A stretch of 64,000 nucleotides of DNA from assembly GCA_963763485.1 (NCBI GenBank), contig CAVXOW010000005.1:434001-498000 (forward strand). The letters run 5' to 3'. Positions 49,584-58,344 of this stretch are shown piece after piece. Origin of the DNA: CAWCKS01 sp963763485. GTDB lineage: Bacteria; Pseudomonadota; Alphaproteobacteria; Rhizobiales; Xanthobacteraceae. The position numbers were made by a program, and so were the translations under genes. Numbering within the stretch: position 1 is the first letter of the stretch; each line of letters begins with the position of its first letter. Under the pieces are notes generated by a model. That model ran no database searches. It was not told the DNA's origin and saw only the letters and a list, made by a program, of their open reading frames with translations.

Positions 49584-50108
49584 TTATGCAATGGGGAGCA
49601 GCTCGCAGAATTCGCGGTTGAAGTGGACCAGTGGTTCTTTGTCCGGGTTGAGCCGCGCCGCCTTGACCTCGCAGACGAACACCGAGTGTTGCCCGACCGA
49701 GGTTTCCTGGATGATCTCGCAATCGAGCGCCGCGAGTCCGTTCGTCAGCGCCGGAACGCCGCTCGCCATGTCGGTCCATTTCGCCGGATCGAAGCGGCCG
49801 GAGCCCTTGAAGCTCACGGATGAGAACAGCTCCGCCAGCTCGACATGTTCGGAAGCGAGGAAGTTGACGCAGACCCGTTTGGTCGCACGCATCATGTCGT
49901 GGGCGCCGGCGTCGCGGTTGACGCAGACGATCAAGGTTGGCGGCTCGAGCGTCAGCGAGCAGACCGCGGTCATGGTGAGGCCGAGGCGTTCGCCGTCCTT
50001 TGCAGTGGTGCAGATGCAGACGCCGCCGGCCAGAAGCCGCATGCTCTGCTTGAAGATCTCGGCCGAGATCGGCGTTTCCTTCGTCACCGCTGCATCCGCG
50101 ATTGCCAT
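49584..50108 (-). CDS. Flavin reductase family protein
   Basis: A 174-residue FMN-binding split-barrel protein that reduces flavin with NAD(P)H, usually to serve a partner monooxygenase. The family motifs are present: LLAGGVCICTTAKDGERLG, MTAVCSLTLEPPTLIVCVN and an FNREFCEL end. ATG 50108 follows AGGA with good spacing; an in-frame extension to 50204 is less likely. No monooxygenase gene is adjacent. Confidence 0.92.
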   Translation of the reverse strand: MAIADAAVTKETPISAEIFKQSMRLLAGGVCICTTAKDGERLGLTMTAVCSLTLEPPTLIVCVNRDAGAHDMMRATKRVCVNFLASEHVELAELFSSVSFKGSGRFDPAKWTDMASGVPALTNGLAALDCEIIQETSVGQHSVFVCEVKAARLNPDKEPLVHFNREFCELLPIA

Positions 50109-50246
50109 GTTCGATCCTAGGTCGACCGAATTCGCGGCCACGTCAATCCGCGGCCGCGACCCATTGGAAAATTTTATGTCGTGAGGCGTTGGCGCGGAAG
50201 CCACGTCCCGCGCATGGCGTTCTCGGGTTTTCGCGGGGGTCGGGGG

Positions 50247-51164
50247 TTATGCCGCTGCCCTCAGCTTCTCGCCGAGCCGCTGGCGCATCCAGTCGCCGGC
50301 CTCGTCGATTGCGGCAAGGCCAGTGCGAAGCATGAAGTGAAAGAGCGGAAACGCGTGCGGCATCTCCGGCGCGACATGCAGCTTCACCTCGATGCCGGCC
50401 ATCGCCGCATTGTTGGCGAAGGTGATGGAATCTGACAGCAGCACCTCTTCGCTGCCGACCTGGATCAGCATTGGCGGCAGGCCCGCTGGATCGGCGCGGA
50501 CCGGCGAGGTGAAGGCATCATCGGTCTGGTCGCCGAGATAGGCCTTCGACACCAGCTCGATGCCCTCCTTGGTGATCATCGGATCGCGCGTGCCGACCTT
50601 CTGATACAACTCGGCCGTCGTCGTCATGTCGAGCCAGGGGCTGAGCAGATAGAGGCCGGCCGGTTGCGGCAGCTCTTCGTCGCGCACTTTCAGCAGCAGC
50701 GCGGCGGCAAGATTGCCGCCGGCCAACTCCCCGCCGACAATGAGATTGTCGGCCGAAAAGCCCATCGCCAGGATTCGGCGATACGCTTTCAGCGCATCCT
50801 CGGTCGCGGCGGGATAAGGATTTTCGGGCGCGAGGCGATAGTCGATATGGAAGGCCGTGACGCGGCCGGAGGTGGCAAGGCGCGACACGAACGAACGATG
50901 GCTCTTGATGCTGCCGAACATGTGACCGCCGCCATGGAGATAGAGCAGCGCTTTGCCCGAAGCCGCATTTGCCGGCGTGATCTTCTCGGCCGGCACGCCG
51001 TCGAAGTTCAAGCTCTCGGTGGCACAGCCCGGCGCCAGCGGAATCGCACTCATTTCGCGATCGAATGCTTCCCGTTGTTCGGCGACAGTCATCTGTCCGC
51101 GCGTTTGCTGGCGCTTCTTCCAGATCTCGCGAAAAGTCGCGACGTCGGGATCCCTGTAGGCCAT
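50247..51164 (-). CDS. Alpha/beta hydrolase of the hormone-sensitive lipase group, catalytic serine missing
   Basis: A 305-residue protein with the HSL-group layout: oxyanion loop YLHGGGHMFG, then the elbow that should read GDSAGG. Here it reads GELAGG (VGGELAGGNLA), with Leu in place of Ser from a TTG codon that is one base from TCG. The Asp (near PMLIQVGSEEVL) and His (PEMPHAFPLF) regions are kept. It may be an inactive binding protein, a recent loss, or a sequencing change. ATG 51164 gives the family length. Confidence 0.88.
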   Translation of the reverse strand: MAYRDPDVATFREIWKKRQQTRGQMTVAEQREAFDREMSAIPLAPGCATESLNFDGVPAEKITPANAASGKALLYLHGGGHMFGSIKSHRSFVSRLATSGRVTAFHIDYRLAPENPYPAATEDALKAYRRILAMGFSADNLIVGGELAGGNLAAALLLKVRDEELPQPAGLYLLSPWLDMTTTAELYQKVGTRDPMITKEGIELVSKAYLGDQTDDAFTSPVRADPAGLPPMLIQVGSEEVLLSDSITFANNAAMAGIEVKLHVAPEMPHAFPLFHFMLRTGLAAIDEAGDWMRQRLGEKLRAAA

Positions 51165-51444
51165 CGTTGTGTCTCCAGCTTTGCCGTTGTGCTTGACGTT
51201 ATTTGGCAGGCTGCAGAGTAGCAACGGGAGAACGCGGCGCAACGACATTTGCGCGCGCGAACGCCAAGCGCAGGAAGTTCACGAAAAGAACGACGCCGCT
51301 CAGGCCGGGGGGAAACCCGAGCGGCGCTGCTGAGCCGTTCCGGGCAATCGGGGGGAAGCCTCGGAACGGCGCTTCTCTATTGGCGTTGAACTGCGAATGT
51401 GCTTTGACGGAAGAACGTTACCCGTTTTTCCGGGACACGCGGTG

Positions 51445-51675
51445 TCAGGCTGCCGCACTCCACTGCGCATGCACGTCCTTCGCCGCCCTGTTGAGGTGAA
51501 CATCCTCGTCGACCTTGCTCACCCAGTCGATCGGAATGAGATGGTGCTTGCCGTCGGGGGCGTCGTGCCTGGCGAGCTTGATCTTGTCGCGGCCTTCCAT
51601 GTGATCGACCTGTCCGACCTTCTGACCGTCCGAGGCGATAACGTCCATATGCTCCTTGATCGCGGTTGAATTCAT
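51445..51675 (-). CDS. DUF2171 family protein
   Basis: A 76-residue protein of the DUF2171 family, a PRC-barrel-like small domain: IKEHMDVIASDGQKVGQVDH, then DKIKLARHD, and HHLIPIDWVSKVDEDVHLNR. Function unknown, often linked to stress genes in rhizobia. It lies opposite the PRC-barrel gene at 51899; GGAAC sequences occur upstream but without a fitting -10. Confidence 0.9.
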   Translation of the reverse strand: MNSTAIKEHMDVIASDGQKVGQVDHMEGRDKIKLARHDAPDGKHHLIPIDWVSKVDEDVHLNRAAKDVHAQWSAAA

Positions 51676-51828
51676 CGTCCGGTTCTCCTTGCGTCGTGTC
51701 GGGATGTCAGTTGGAGAAATCGAATCGCGTGCAAAACGTTCCTGCCGTTCCGCGCGCGAATTTTCGGGTGGCGCGATTCACCTCTGGTTCCGGAGCAAGT
51801 CTGCGCCGTTGTTGCAGTGCTCCTTTGC

Positions 51829-51845
51829 AGGTTCCCGAGGAACCT
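51829..51845. repeat. Short palindrome in the divergent promoter region
   Basis: AGGTTCC-CGA-GGAACCT, between the divergent DUF2171 and PRC-barrel genes. It may be a regulatory site; no regulator is known. Confidence 0.45.
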
Positions 51846-51898
51846 CCGTCGCCTCTTCCGATTGAACGGACACGGCACATTCACAAGGAGGAATAGCC

Positions 51899-52408
51899 AT
51901 GTTGGCAAAACGTATCGCGCTCGGTCTTGTCATTTCCGGTTTGATGGCGGGCACAGCGCTTGCACAGTCCGCGAACGGCGAGTGGCGTGCGTCGAAGGTT
52001 GTTGGCGTCTACGTCTACAATGACAGCAACGAGAAGCTCGGCAGCATCGACGAGCTGATCATGAACAAGCAGGGCAAGATCGATAAGGTGATTATCGGCG
52101 TCGGCGGCTTCCTGGGGGTCGGCCAGCGCGATATCGCCGTTAATTTCGATCAGCTGAAGTTCACCGATCAGCCGGTGCCGTCGACCACGGCGTCGACTTC
52201 GAGCCCGGCGCCGTCGAGTACCTCGTCTTCGACGACCCCGTCCTCGACGGTCGGCTCGTCGAGCGTATCCAGCCGCACGACCGCCGATGAGTGGTATCCA
52301 GACCACGCGGTGATGTCGGCGACCAAGGACCAGCTGAAGTCGATGCCGGAGTTCAAGTACACCGAATCGACCTCGAGCAGCAGTTCAAGCTCGAGCACCA
52401 ACAAGTAG
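51899..52408 (+). CDS. PRC-barrel domain secreted protein
   Basis: A 169-residue protein with a signal peptide (about 1-22, ending GTALAQ), a PRC-barrel domain (about 35-95: KVVGVYVYNDSNEKLGSIDE, KIDKVIIGVGGFLGVG) and a Ser/Thr/Pro-rich low-complexity tail (about 97-169). PRC-barrel proteins of this shape occur widely in rhizobia; role unknown. A strong AAGGAGGA site precedes the ATG. Confidence 0.9.
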   Translation: MLAKRIALGLVISGLMAGTALAQSANGEWRASKVVGVYVYNDSNEKLGSIDELIMNKQGKIDKVIIGVGGFLGVGQRDIAVNFDQLKFTDQPVPSTTASTSSPAPSSTSSSTTPSSTVGSSSVSSRTTADEWYPDHAVMSATKDQLKSMPEFKYTESTSSSSSSSSTNK

Positions 52409-52442
52409 GCTTTCAAAAGCGACTTGAAGGCGAGTGACCGTG

Positions 52443-52485
52443 GCGAGGCCGTGACCTCTCGTGATGCGAGGGGTTGCGGCCTCGC
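52443..52485. repeat. Inverted repeat, possible terminator
   Basis: GCGAGGCC (52443-52450) pairs with GGCCTCGC (52478-52485), with a second stem (CCTCTCG/CGAGGGG) inside. It lies between the convergent PRC-barrel and MFS genes; there is no T-run. Confidence 0.6.
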
Positions 52486-53939
52486 TATGTTTGGGTCTGT
52501 CTGGCCGGAGTGCCTTCAGCCGGCCGATGTCCGCTTAGCTCTGCGCCGGCGTCGCGTGGCAGCCGTGCCGCCAGCAGCGTAGCGCCGAGCGTCACGAAGG
52601 CGAAGACAAGGAATGCCGTGTGGAAGTCGGCGAGCGAAACTGCCGCTTCGCCATGGAGCGTGCGTGAGGTCTCGAGCACAATCGCGGCGGCGGCGACGCC
52701 GAGCCCGATCGAGACCTGCTGCGACATGTTGAACAGCGTCGACGCCGAGGAACGCTGCTCGGGCCGCACATCGGCAAACACCAGCGTGCTGAAGGTCGTG
52801 AATTGCATCGAGCGGGTCAGTCCCGCTGCGAACAGCACCAACGCCGTCAGCGCCCACGGCGTACCCGGCGTCAGGACAGCGCACGCGGCGATGGTGAGGA
52901 AGACGACGATACCGTTGGCGATGACCACGTTGCGAAACCCGTAAGACCGCAGGATCCGCGTCGTCGCCGATTTCATCGCGAGATTGCCGCTGAAGTAGAT
53001 CAGCACATAGACGCCGGCCTGCCACGGGTTCAGGCCGAAGCCGAGCTGCAGCATCAATGGCAGCAGGAACGGCGTCGCCTGGATGGCGATGCGAAAGATC
53101 GTGCCGTCGAGCGTCGAGACCGCGAAGGTCGGCAGCTGAAACGATGACAGATCGACCAGCGGATCGCGCGTTCGGGAGAAGTGACGGACGCTGAGCGCAC
53201 CAAGGATTGCGCCCGCTGCGATCAACGCTGCCGCGAATGGCCAGGTCTGGCTGGCGTGGGCGAGGCGCTCCAGTCCGTACAGCAGGCACATCAGCGCCGC
53301 CGCCGACAACAGGAAACCGGCCGCGTCGAGACGAGTTGGTTTGGAATCACGCTGGTGGGGGATCAGCGCGAGCACGCAAGTCAGCCCGACCGCGCCGAGC
53401 GGCAAGTTGAGCAGGAAATTCCAGCGCCAGGAAATGTAGGTCGTGATCAGGCCACCCAGCAGCGGGCCGATCACCGGTGCGATCAGCGCCGGCCACACCG
53501 TCAATGCAGTCGCCTCGATCAGCGAGGATTTATCGGTGTTGCGCAGCACCAGCGTGCGGCCGACCGGCGCCATCAGCGCGGCGCCGATGCCCTGCACGGC
53601 GCGGGCGGCGGCAAACGGCCAGAGGCTCGTGGCAAGACCGCAGGCGAGCGACGCGATCGTGAAGATGATGATGGCGGTGGCGAATACCGGCTTGGCGCCG
53701 AAGCGGTCGGCGCTCCAGCCGCCGAGCGGGATAAAGGCGGCGAGTGACAGGATGTAGGCGGTGATGCCGACATTGGTATCGACCGGCTGGACTGCAAACG
53801 AGTGCGCGATCTGCGGCAGCGATGTATTGATGATCGCGCCATCGAGGTTTTGCATGAAGAGAGCGCCGGCGACAACCAGCGCAATGCGCCGCGCGGCCGG
53901 GTCCAGTTTCGGCGCAACGCTTATCGTCGATTGCGCCAT
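52485..53939 (-). CDS. MFS transporter, DHA2 family (drug:H+ antiporter-like)
   Basis: A 484-residue inner-membrane transporter with 14 predicted helices. DHA2 signatures include FMQNLDGAIINTSLPQIA (motif in TM1), GGWSADRFGAKPVF (motif A) and RAVQGIGAALMAPVGR (motif B/C area). It is probably a drug or metabolite exporter; substrate unknown. The start at 53939 (MAQSTIS) is preferred to 53957. The gene stands between the convergent PRC-barrel gene and the HtrA-like gene. Confidence 0.93.
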   Translation of the reverse strand: MAQSTISVAPKLDPAARRIALVVAGALFMQNLDGAIINTSLPQIAHSFAVQPVDTNVGITAYILSLAAFIPLGGWSADRFGAKPVFATAIIIFTIASLACGLATSLWPFAAARAVQGIGAALMAPVGRTLVLRNTDKSSLIEATALTVWPALIAPVIGPLLGGLITTYISWRWNFLLNLPLGAVGLTCVLALIPHQRDSKPTRLDAAGFLLSAAALMCLLYGLERLAHASQTWPFAAALIAAGAILGALSVRHFSRTRDPLVDLSSFQLPTFAVSTLDGTIFRIAIQATPFLLPLMLQLGFGLNPWQAGVYVLIYFSGNLAMKSATTRILRSYGFRNVVIANGIVVFLTIAACAVLTPGTPWALTALVLFAAGLTRSMQFTTFSTLVFADVRPEQRSSASTLFNMSQQVSIGLGVAAAAIVLETSRTLHGEAAVSLADFHTAFLVFAFVTLGATLLAARLPRDAGAELSGHRPAEGTPARQTQT

Positions 53940-53967
53940 TTCGATCGGACCCGCCACGCGGTGATGC

Positions 53968-54939
53968 TCAGTGCAGCCGCGGCCGCTTCTGCAGTCGGGT
54001 GCGGTCGACCGACGTCAGCGTGACGTCGAAGGTGTCGCCGTCGCGGTAAAGCGTCAGCGTTATATCGACGCCGGCCGGGCCGATCGCCCAGATCTTGCGG
54101 TAAAGCTCGATCTGGCTCCTGACGCGATCGCCATTGACGGCGAGAATCACGTCATTGCTCTTGAGCTCCGCGCGGGCGGCAGGGCCGCGCGGCGACACAC
54201 CAACCACGACGATCTTGTCGTCGACTTCGGTCGAGATCACGCCGAGCCATGGTCGCGCCGGCTTGTTGACGCGGCCAAATTTGCGCAGATCGTCGAGATT
54301 CGGTTTCAACAGGTCGATCGGCACGATCATGTTGAGATGCTCGGTCCGGCCTTCCCGCACGCGCTCGATCTGCAGCGAACCGATGCCGATCAGCTTGCCG
54401 TCGCCCGAGATCATGCCGGCGCCGCCCCAATTCGGATGCGACGGATAGGTGAAGATCGCTTCGTCGAGCGCGTACTCCCAAGTGCCGGCGAATTCCTGCT
54501 TGGCGGCGATGTGGCCAGCAACCGAGCGGGTGCGGCCGCCGACACCGCCGATCACGACGCGGTCACCCACCTGGGCGGCCGCGGACGAGCCGAGCTTGAG
54601 CGCCTCGACATCGAGGCTGCCGAGCGCCTGCACCAGGCCGAAACCGCTTTCGGAGTCGGCAGCGAGCGTGTGACCCTGCACGATGCGGCCATCGCCGAAA
54701 TGCAGCCAGATCGTCTCGGCTTCGGTGATCAGGTAATTGATGGTGAGAACGAGGCCGTTGTCGATGACGACGCCGTTGCCGACGCGCTCGGTGCCGAGCG
54801 TCTGGGCCGAAAACGCATCGGCCGGGACGATCGAATGCAGGCCGACCATCGCGGACAGCGCGCGATCGAGGTCGAAGCTGTAATCCTCGACGCGAGGCTG
54901 AACGGCCGACGGCACCTTCCAATCGGTCATTGACGGCAT
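53968..54939 (-). CDS. HtrA/DegP-like protein with PDZ domain, catalytic triad lost
   Basis: A 323-residue S1C-family fold followed by a PDZ domain (about 215-315, PWLGVISTEV, SPRGPAARAELKSNDVILAV). Aligned by eye to DegP, the triad is gone: NNHVV is INYLI (His to Tyr), DPRSDIAL is DSESGFGL (Asp to Gly), and GNSGGA is NWGGAG (Ser to Trp). No signal peptide. It is likely a non-catalytic binding or chaperone protein (inference). Transcribed 28 nt upstream of the MFS gene on the same strand, so possibly co-expressed. Confidence 0.85.
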   Translation of the reverse strand: MPSMTDWKVPSAVQPRVEDYSFDLDRALSAMVGLHSIVPADAFSAQTLGTERVGNGVVIDNGLVLTINYLITEAETIWLHFGDGRIVQGHTLAADSESGFGLVQALGSLDVEALKLGSSAAAQVGDRVVIGGVGGRTRSVAGHIAAKQEFAGTWEYALDEAIFTYPSHPNWGGAGMISGDGKLIGIGSLQIERVREGRTEHLNMIVPIDLLKPNLDDLRKFGRVNKPARPWLGVISTEVDDKIVVVGVSPRGPAARAELKSNDVILAVNGDRVRSQIELYRKIWAIGPAGVDITLTLYRDGDTFDVTLTSVDRTRLQKRPRLH

Positions 54940-55109
54940 GTGGTCCTCCTGCTCTTCAGGACAGGTTCGTGAATTTAATCAATCGTGGCGGATGCCGATA
55001 GGGCCAACTGCGCTGGTTTCACAGCAGCGCAAGCATATCGCGTGACGGGAATATTCGCGTCAGCTGAGCGCAACTCCGGCCAAAAGAGCAAACCGCAAGC
55101 CAATCCGCC

Positions 55110-55667
55110 TTACGGATCCAGCTCGGTATCCCAATAGAGATAGTCCATCCAGCTGTCGTGCAGGTAGTTCGGCGGAAACAACCGGCCGTTCCGATGCAGC
55201 TGGTGGACCGAGGGCTGGTAGGGTTGCTGCGATGGGAACATGTGCGCCTCCTGCGGCGTCATGTTGGCCTTGCGCAGATTGCAGGGCGAGCAGGCGGCAA
55301 CGACGTTCTCCCACGTGGTGTGGCCGCCGCGCGAGCGCGGAACGATGTGGTCGAAGGTCAGGTCAGAACCGTCGCCGCAGTACTGGCAGGCGAACTTGTC
55401 GCGCAGGAAGACGTTGAACCGCGTGAACGCGGGGTGGGTCGTAGGCTTAACGAAGGATTTCAGCGACACCACGCTCGGCAGCAGCATCTCGAAGGACGGG
55501 CTGCGCACCGCGCGGTCATAATTCGCGACAATGTTCACGCGGTCCAGGAACACGGCCTTGATGGCGTCCTGCCAGGACCACAGCGACAGCGGATAATAAC
55601 TCAGCGGCCGGAAGTCCGCGTTCAACACCAAAGCCGGCCAACCGCTCTGTGACACGTGTGCGTTCAA
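55110..55667 (-). CDS. HNH endonuclease family protein
   Basis: A 185-residue protein with a C-terminal HNH domain: zinc pairs CQYCG and CSPCN, and the catalytic HIVPRSRGG. The N-terminal part (ALVLNADFRPLSYYPLSLWS) is a conserved extension in alphaproteobacteria. Proteins of this type are highly conserved in the class, so a housekeeping DNA role is likely (inference). Confidence 0.94.
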   Translation of the reverse strand: MNAHVSQSGWPALVLNADFRPLSYYPLSLWSWQDAIKAVFLDRVNIVANYDRAVRSPSFEMLLPSVVSLKSFVKPTTHPAFTRFNVFLRDKFACQYCGDGSDLTFDHIVPRSRGGHTTWENVVAACSPCNLRKANMTPQEAHMFPSQQPYQPSVHQLHRNGRLFPPNYLHDSWMDYLYWDTELDP

Positions 55668-55824
55668 GTAAGGCTCCTGGCCCCCTCAAGCCCGAATCTG
55701 TGAAACAGCTCAGGGCCATAGTCTACAGGGACCGTGACACGCTTGTGAAGAGGGCTCAAGCCCGCGTTCCATGCCTCGCCGCATGTGTAACAAGCGGGAT
55801 GCAGCCGCGCGCAGAGCTTTGCGA

Positions 55825-56493
55825 TCATTTCGCAAACGCCTTCGCCAGGAACGCTGCGCCCAGCCGCAATCCATCTTCGCCGATGCCATGGCCGACGCCG
55901 GCCGACATATGCGTTTCGACGTTGAGGCCGAGCGCGCGGAGCGCAGTCGCAGACATAGGCAACGCCTGCGGCGGGATCAGCGGGTCGGAGTCGCCATGGA
56001 TCAGCAGCACCGGCGGCCGGCTCGTGATCTCATGCGCCATCGCCGCGACGTCGGTCTGGTTCGGTGCGGCGAGCAGACCGGAATAGCCGACGATCGCAGC
56101 CGGCGGCGTGGCGCGGCGCAGCCCGACATGCAGTGCCATCATGGTGCCCTGGCTGAAGCCGACCAGCGCCAGCGCGGATTGCGCAACACCGACGCGGGCA
56201 AGCTCGGCATCGATGAAGCGATTGAGCAGCGGCGCCGCGCGCTGCACGCCAAGCCAGCGCTCGTTGGGATCGCGACGCGTGAGCCCAAACCATTGCCGGC
56301 CGATCGGCGCTTCGGCGCACGGCTCGGGCGCATCGGGCGAAACGAACGCTGTGTCCGGCAGCAGCGGCTGCCATAGCCGCCCGAGCTCGATCAAATCGTT
56401 GCCGTCGGCGCCATAGCCGTGAAGGAACACGACCAGTTGCTTTGCGGTCCCCGAATGAGGTGCGATGCGCGGGCCATCAAGCTCTGCGTTCAT
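55825..56493 (-). CDS. Alpha/beta-hydrolase carboxylesterase (YpfH-like)
   Basis: A 222-residue esterase with the nucleophile in VGFSQGTMMAL (GxSxG), the oxyanion loop FLHGYGADGNDL, the Asp region (LLIHGDSDPLIPP) and His in GVGHGIGEDG. This matches the phospholipase/carboxylesterase group related to YpfH and Fsh-type enzymes. It overlaps the AlkA gene by 17 bp on the same strand and may be co-transcribed. Confidence 0.93.
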   Translation of the reverse strand: MNAELDGPRIAPHSGTAKQLVVFLHGYGADGNDLIELGRLWQPLLPDTAFVSPDAPEPCAEAPIGRQWFGLTRRDPNERWLGVQRAAPLLNRFIDAELARVGVAQSALALVGFSQGTMMALHVGLRRATPPAAIVGYSGLLAAPNQTDVAAMAHEITSRPPVLLIHGDSDPLIPPQALPMSATALRALGLNVETHMSAGVGHGIGEDGLRLGAAFLAKAFAK

Positions 56494-57289
56494 TTTTCTG
56501 TCTCGCCTTCGTGGTTCGCTTCGCAGTTGGCTTTGTCACAGCGGCGGCCGCCTTTTTCGACGGCGCTCGCGGACCGGCTTTCTTCTTGGTCTTCTTGGTG
56601 CTCGTCTTAGCACCATTTTCGGCGGGCTTCGTCTCCGCATCAGCTGGAACTACGTTGAACCCGGCTCTTTTCGTCACGCGGTAGTAGGCCCAGAATAGGT
56701 GCGCGGCGGCGCCGCGATACGGCCGCCAGGCGTCGCCGATCGCAGCCATGTCCTTGACGGTCGGCCGCGCCTTGAGGCCAAGCGCCACGCGAATCGCTTC
56801 CTGCAGCGCGAGGTCGCCGGCCGGCCAGGCATCGGCGTTGCCCATGCAGAACAGAAGATAGATGTCGGCGGTCCACGGGCCGATCCCGTGCAGCGCCGTG
56901 AGCATATTGTGGGCCTCGTCGGCCGGCGCCTCGGCAACCCTCGCAAGATCAAGCCGGCCGAGATGAATCTCATTTGCGATAAGCTTGAGCGTCTTGATCT
57001 TGGCTGTGGACAACCCGAGGCGTCGCAGCTTGTCGGAGCGCGCGGCGCGGAAATGATGGTGCGCCGGATCTTCGAATGCTGCGACGATGCGGGCCCAGAT
57101 CGCGGCGGCCGCAAACGTCGACAACTGCTGGCCACAGATCACGCTGGCGAGCCCCGCGAATCCCGGCGCGCGCTGACGCAGCGTCGGCATGCCGCTCGCG
57201 GCCAGCACCGGCACAAGGCGGCAGTCTTGCGCGACAAGCGCATGCATTGCGGCTTCGAGATCGTCCTGGTTCTTGAAGTACACGGTCAT
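56477..57289 (-). CDS. alkA: DNA-3-methyladenine glycosylase II
   Basis: Base-excision repair enzyme that removes alkylated bases. The helix-hairpin-helix-GPD motif is seen in LHGIGPWTADIYLL and the catalytic aspartate in WPAGDLAL. The 270-residue protein has an unusual Lys/Ala-rich C-terminal tail (about 225-270) likely to bind DNA non-specifically. The N-terminal TBP-like domain of E. coli AlkA is absent, as in short forms. ATG 57289 is preferred to an upstream start at 57361, which would overlap the divergent gluQ. Confidence 0.92.
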   Translation of the reverse strand: MTVYFKNQDDLEAAMHALVAQDCRLVPVLAASGMPTLRQRAPGFAGLASVICGQQLSTFAAAAIWARIVAAFEDPAHHHFRAARSDKLRRLGLSTAKIKTLKLIANEIHLGRLDLARVAEAPADEAHNMLTALHGIGPWTADIYLLFCMGNADAWPAGDLALQEAIRVALGLKARPTVKDMAAIGDAWRPYRGAAAHLFWAYYRVTKRAGFNVVPADAETKPAENGAKTSTKKTKKKAGPRAPSKKAAAAVTKPTAKRTTKARQKNERRA

Positions 57290-57354
57290 TCCCACATTGC
57301 CCGCATTGTGCGGTGGGAGGTAAACACGCGCAACTCGCAAGCAGGCTTCCGCCG

Positions 57355-58233
57355 ATGCCACCCGTTTTCCGATTTGCGCCGAGCCCTAACGGTTACCTGC
57401 ATCTTGGTCACGCGCTGTCAGCAATCCTCAACTATGAGGCCGCGCGGCAAAGCGGCGGGCGCTTCCTGCTGCGGATCGAGGATATCGACACGACCCGATG
57501 CCGCCCGGAATACGAGGCGGCGATCTACGAGGATCTCGCCTGGCTCGGCCTTGCATGGGAACAGCCGGTGCGGCGGCAGTCGGAGCATCTCGATGACTAC
57601 CGCGCTGCGATCGATCGCTTGTCCGATGCCGGCCTGCTTTATCCTGCCTTCGAAAGCCGTGCCGAACTGGCACGCCTCGTCACTGCGCGCGAGCGCACTG
57701 CGCCCTGGCCGCGCGATCCCGACGGGGCGCCGCTCTATGCCGGAGAGGCCAAGACGCTGACCGCAGCTGAACGCGAGCATCTGGTTGAGAAGGGCGCGCC
57801 GTTCGCCCTGCGTCTCGATCTGAATGCAGCACTTGCCCGGCTGTCGGCGCCACTGACCTGGCACGACGACGGCAGTGGCCCTACCGGAGAGACCGGCAGG
57901 ATTGCGGCGCGGCCCGAGGCCTGGGGCGACGTCATCCTCGCGCGCAAGGAGACGCCGACCAGTTATCACCTGTCCGTCATCGTCGACGACGCGCTGCAGG
58001 GGATCACCCACGTGGTGCGCGGCGAGGATCTTTTTTGGTCGACCTCGGTCCACCGCTTGCTGCAAGAGCTGCTCGGCCTGCCGGCGCCGCGCTATCGCCA
58101 CCACCGACTGATCCGCGACGCCGCCGGCCGCAAGCTCGCCAAGTCGACGCACTCGACCGCCTTGCGGGAGCTTCGTGCGGCCGGGGTCACGCCGGTCGAG
58201 GTCCGAGCACGGCTCGGGCTGGACCAAGCCTAA
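57355..58233 (+). CDS. gluQ: Glutamyl-Q tRNA(Asp) synthetase
   Basis: A 292-residue truncated glutamyl-tRNA synthetase paralogue that charges queuosine in tRNA-Asp with glutamate. The class I signature FAPSPNGYLHLGHA and the KMSKS-like RKLAKSTHST motif are both present, and there is no anticodon-binding domain, as expected. ATG 57355 matches the family start. Confidence 0.94.
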   Translation: MPPVFRFAPSPNGYLHLGHALSAILNYEAARQSGGRFLLRIEDIDTTRCRPEYEAAIYEDLAWLGLAWEQPVRRQSEHLDDYRAAIDRLSDAGLLYPAFESRAELARLVTARERTAPWPRDPDGAPLYAGEAKTLTAAEREHLVEKGAPFALRLDLNAALARLSAPLTWHDDGSGPTGETGRIAARPEAWGDVILARKETPTSYHLSVIVDDALQGITHVVRGEDLFWSTSVHRLLQELLGLPAPRYRHHRLIRDAAGRKLAKSTHSTALRELRAAGVTPVEVRARLGLDQA

Positions 58234-58344
58234 ATTCGCCTTCAAGGACCCTTGTCGGGCTGTGGACCTCGTGGGAGTCGCCGAGCCCTGACGTGACTCC
58301 GGCCTCCGCTTCATGCAGATTGAACTTTGGTCTCGGGGTCAATC

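Noticed and set aside
51717..51751. EcfG-type promoter for the DUF2171 gene
   Set aside because: Two GGAAC sequences occur on its strand, but neither has GTT at the right distance.
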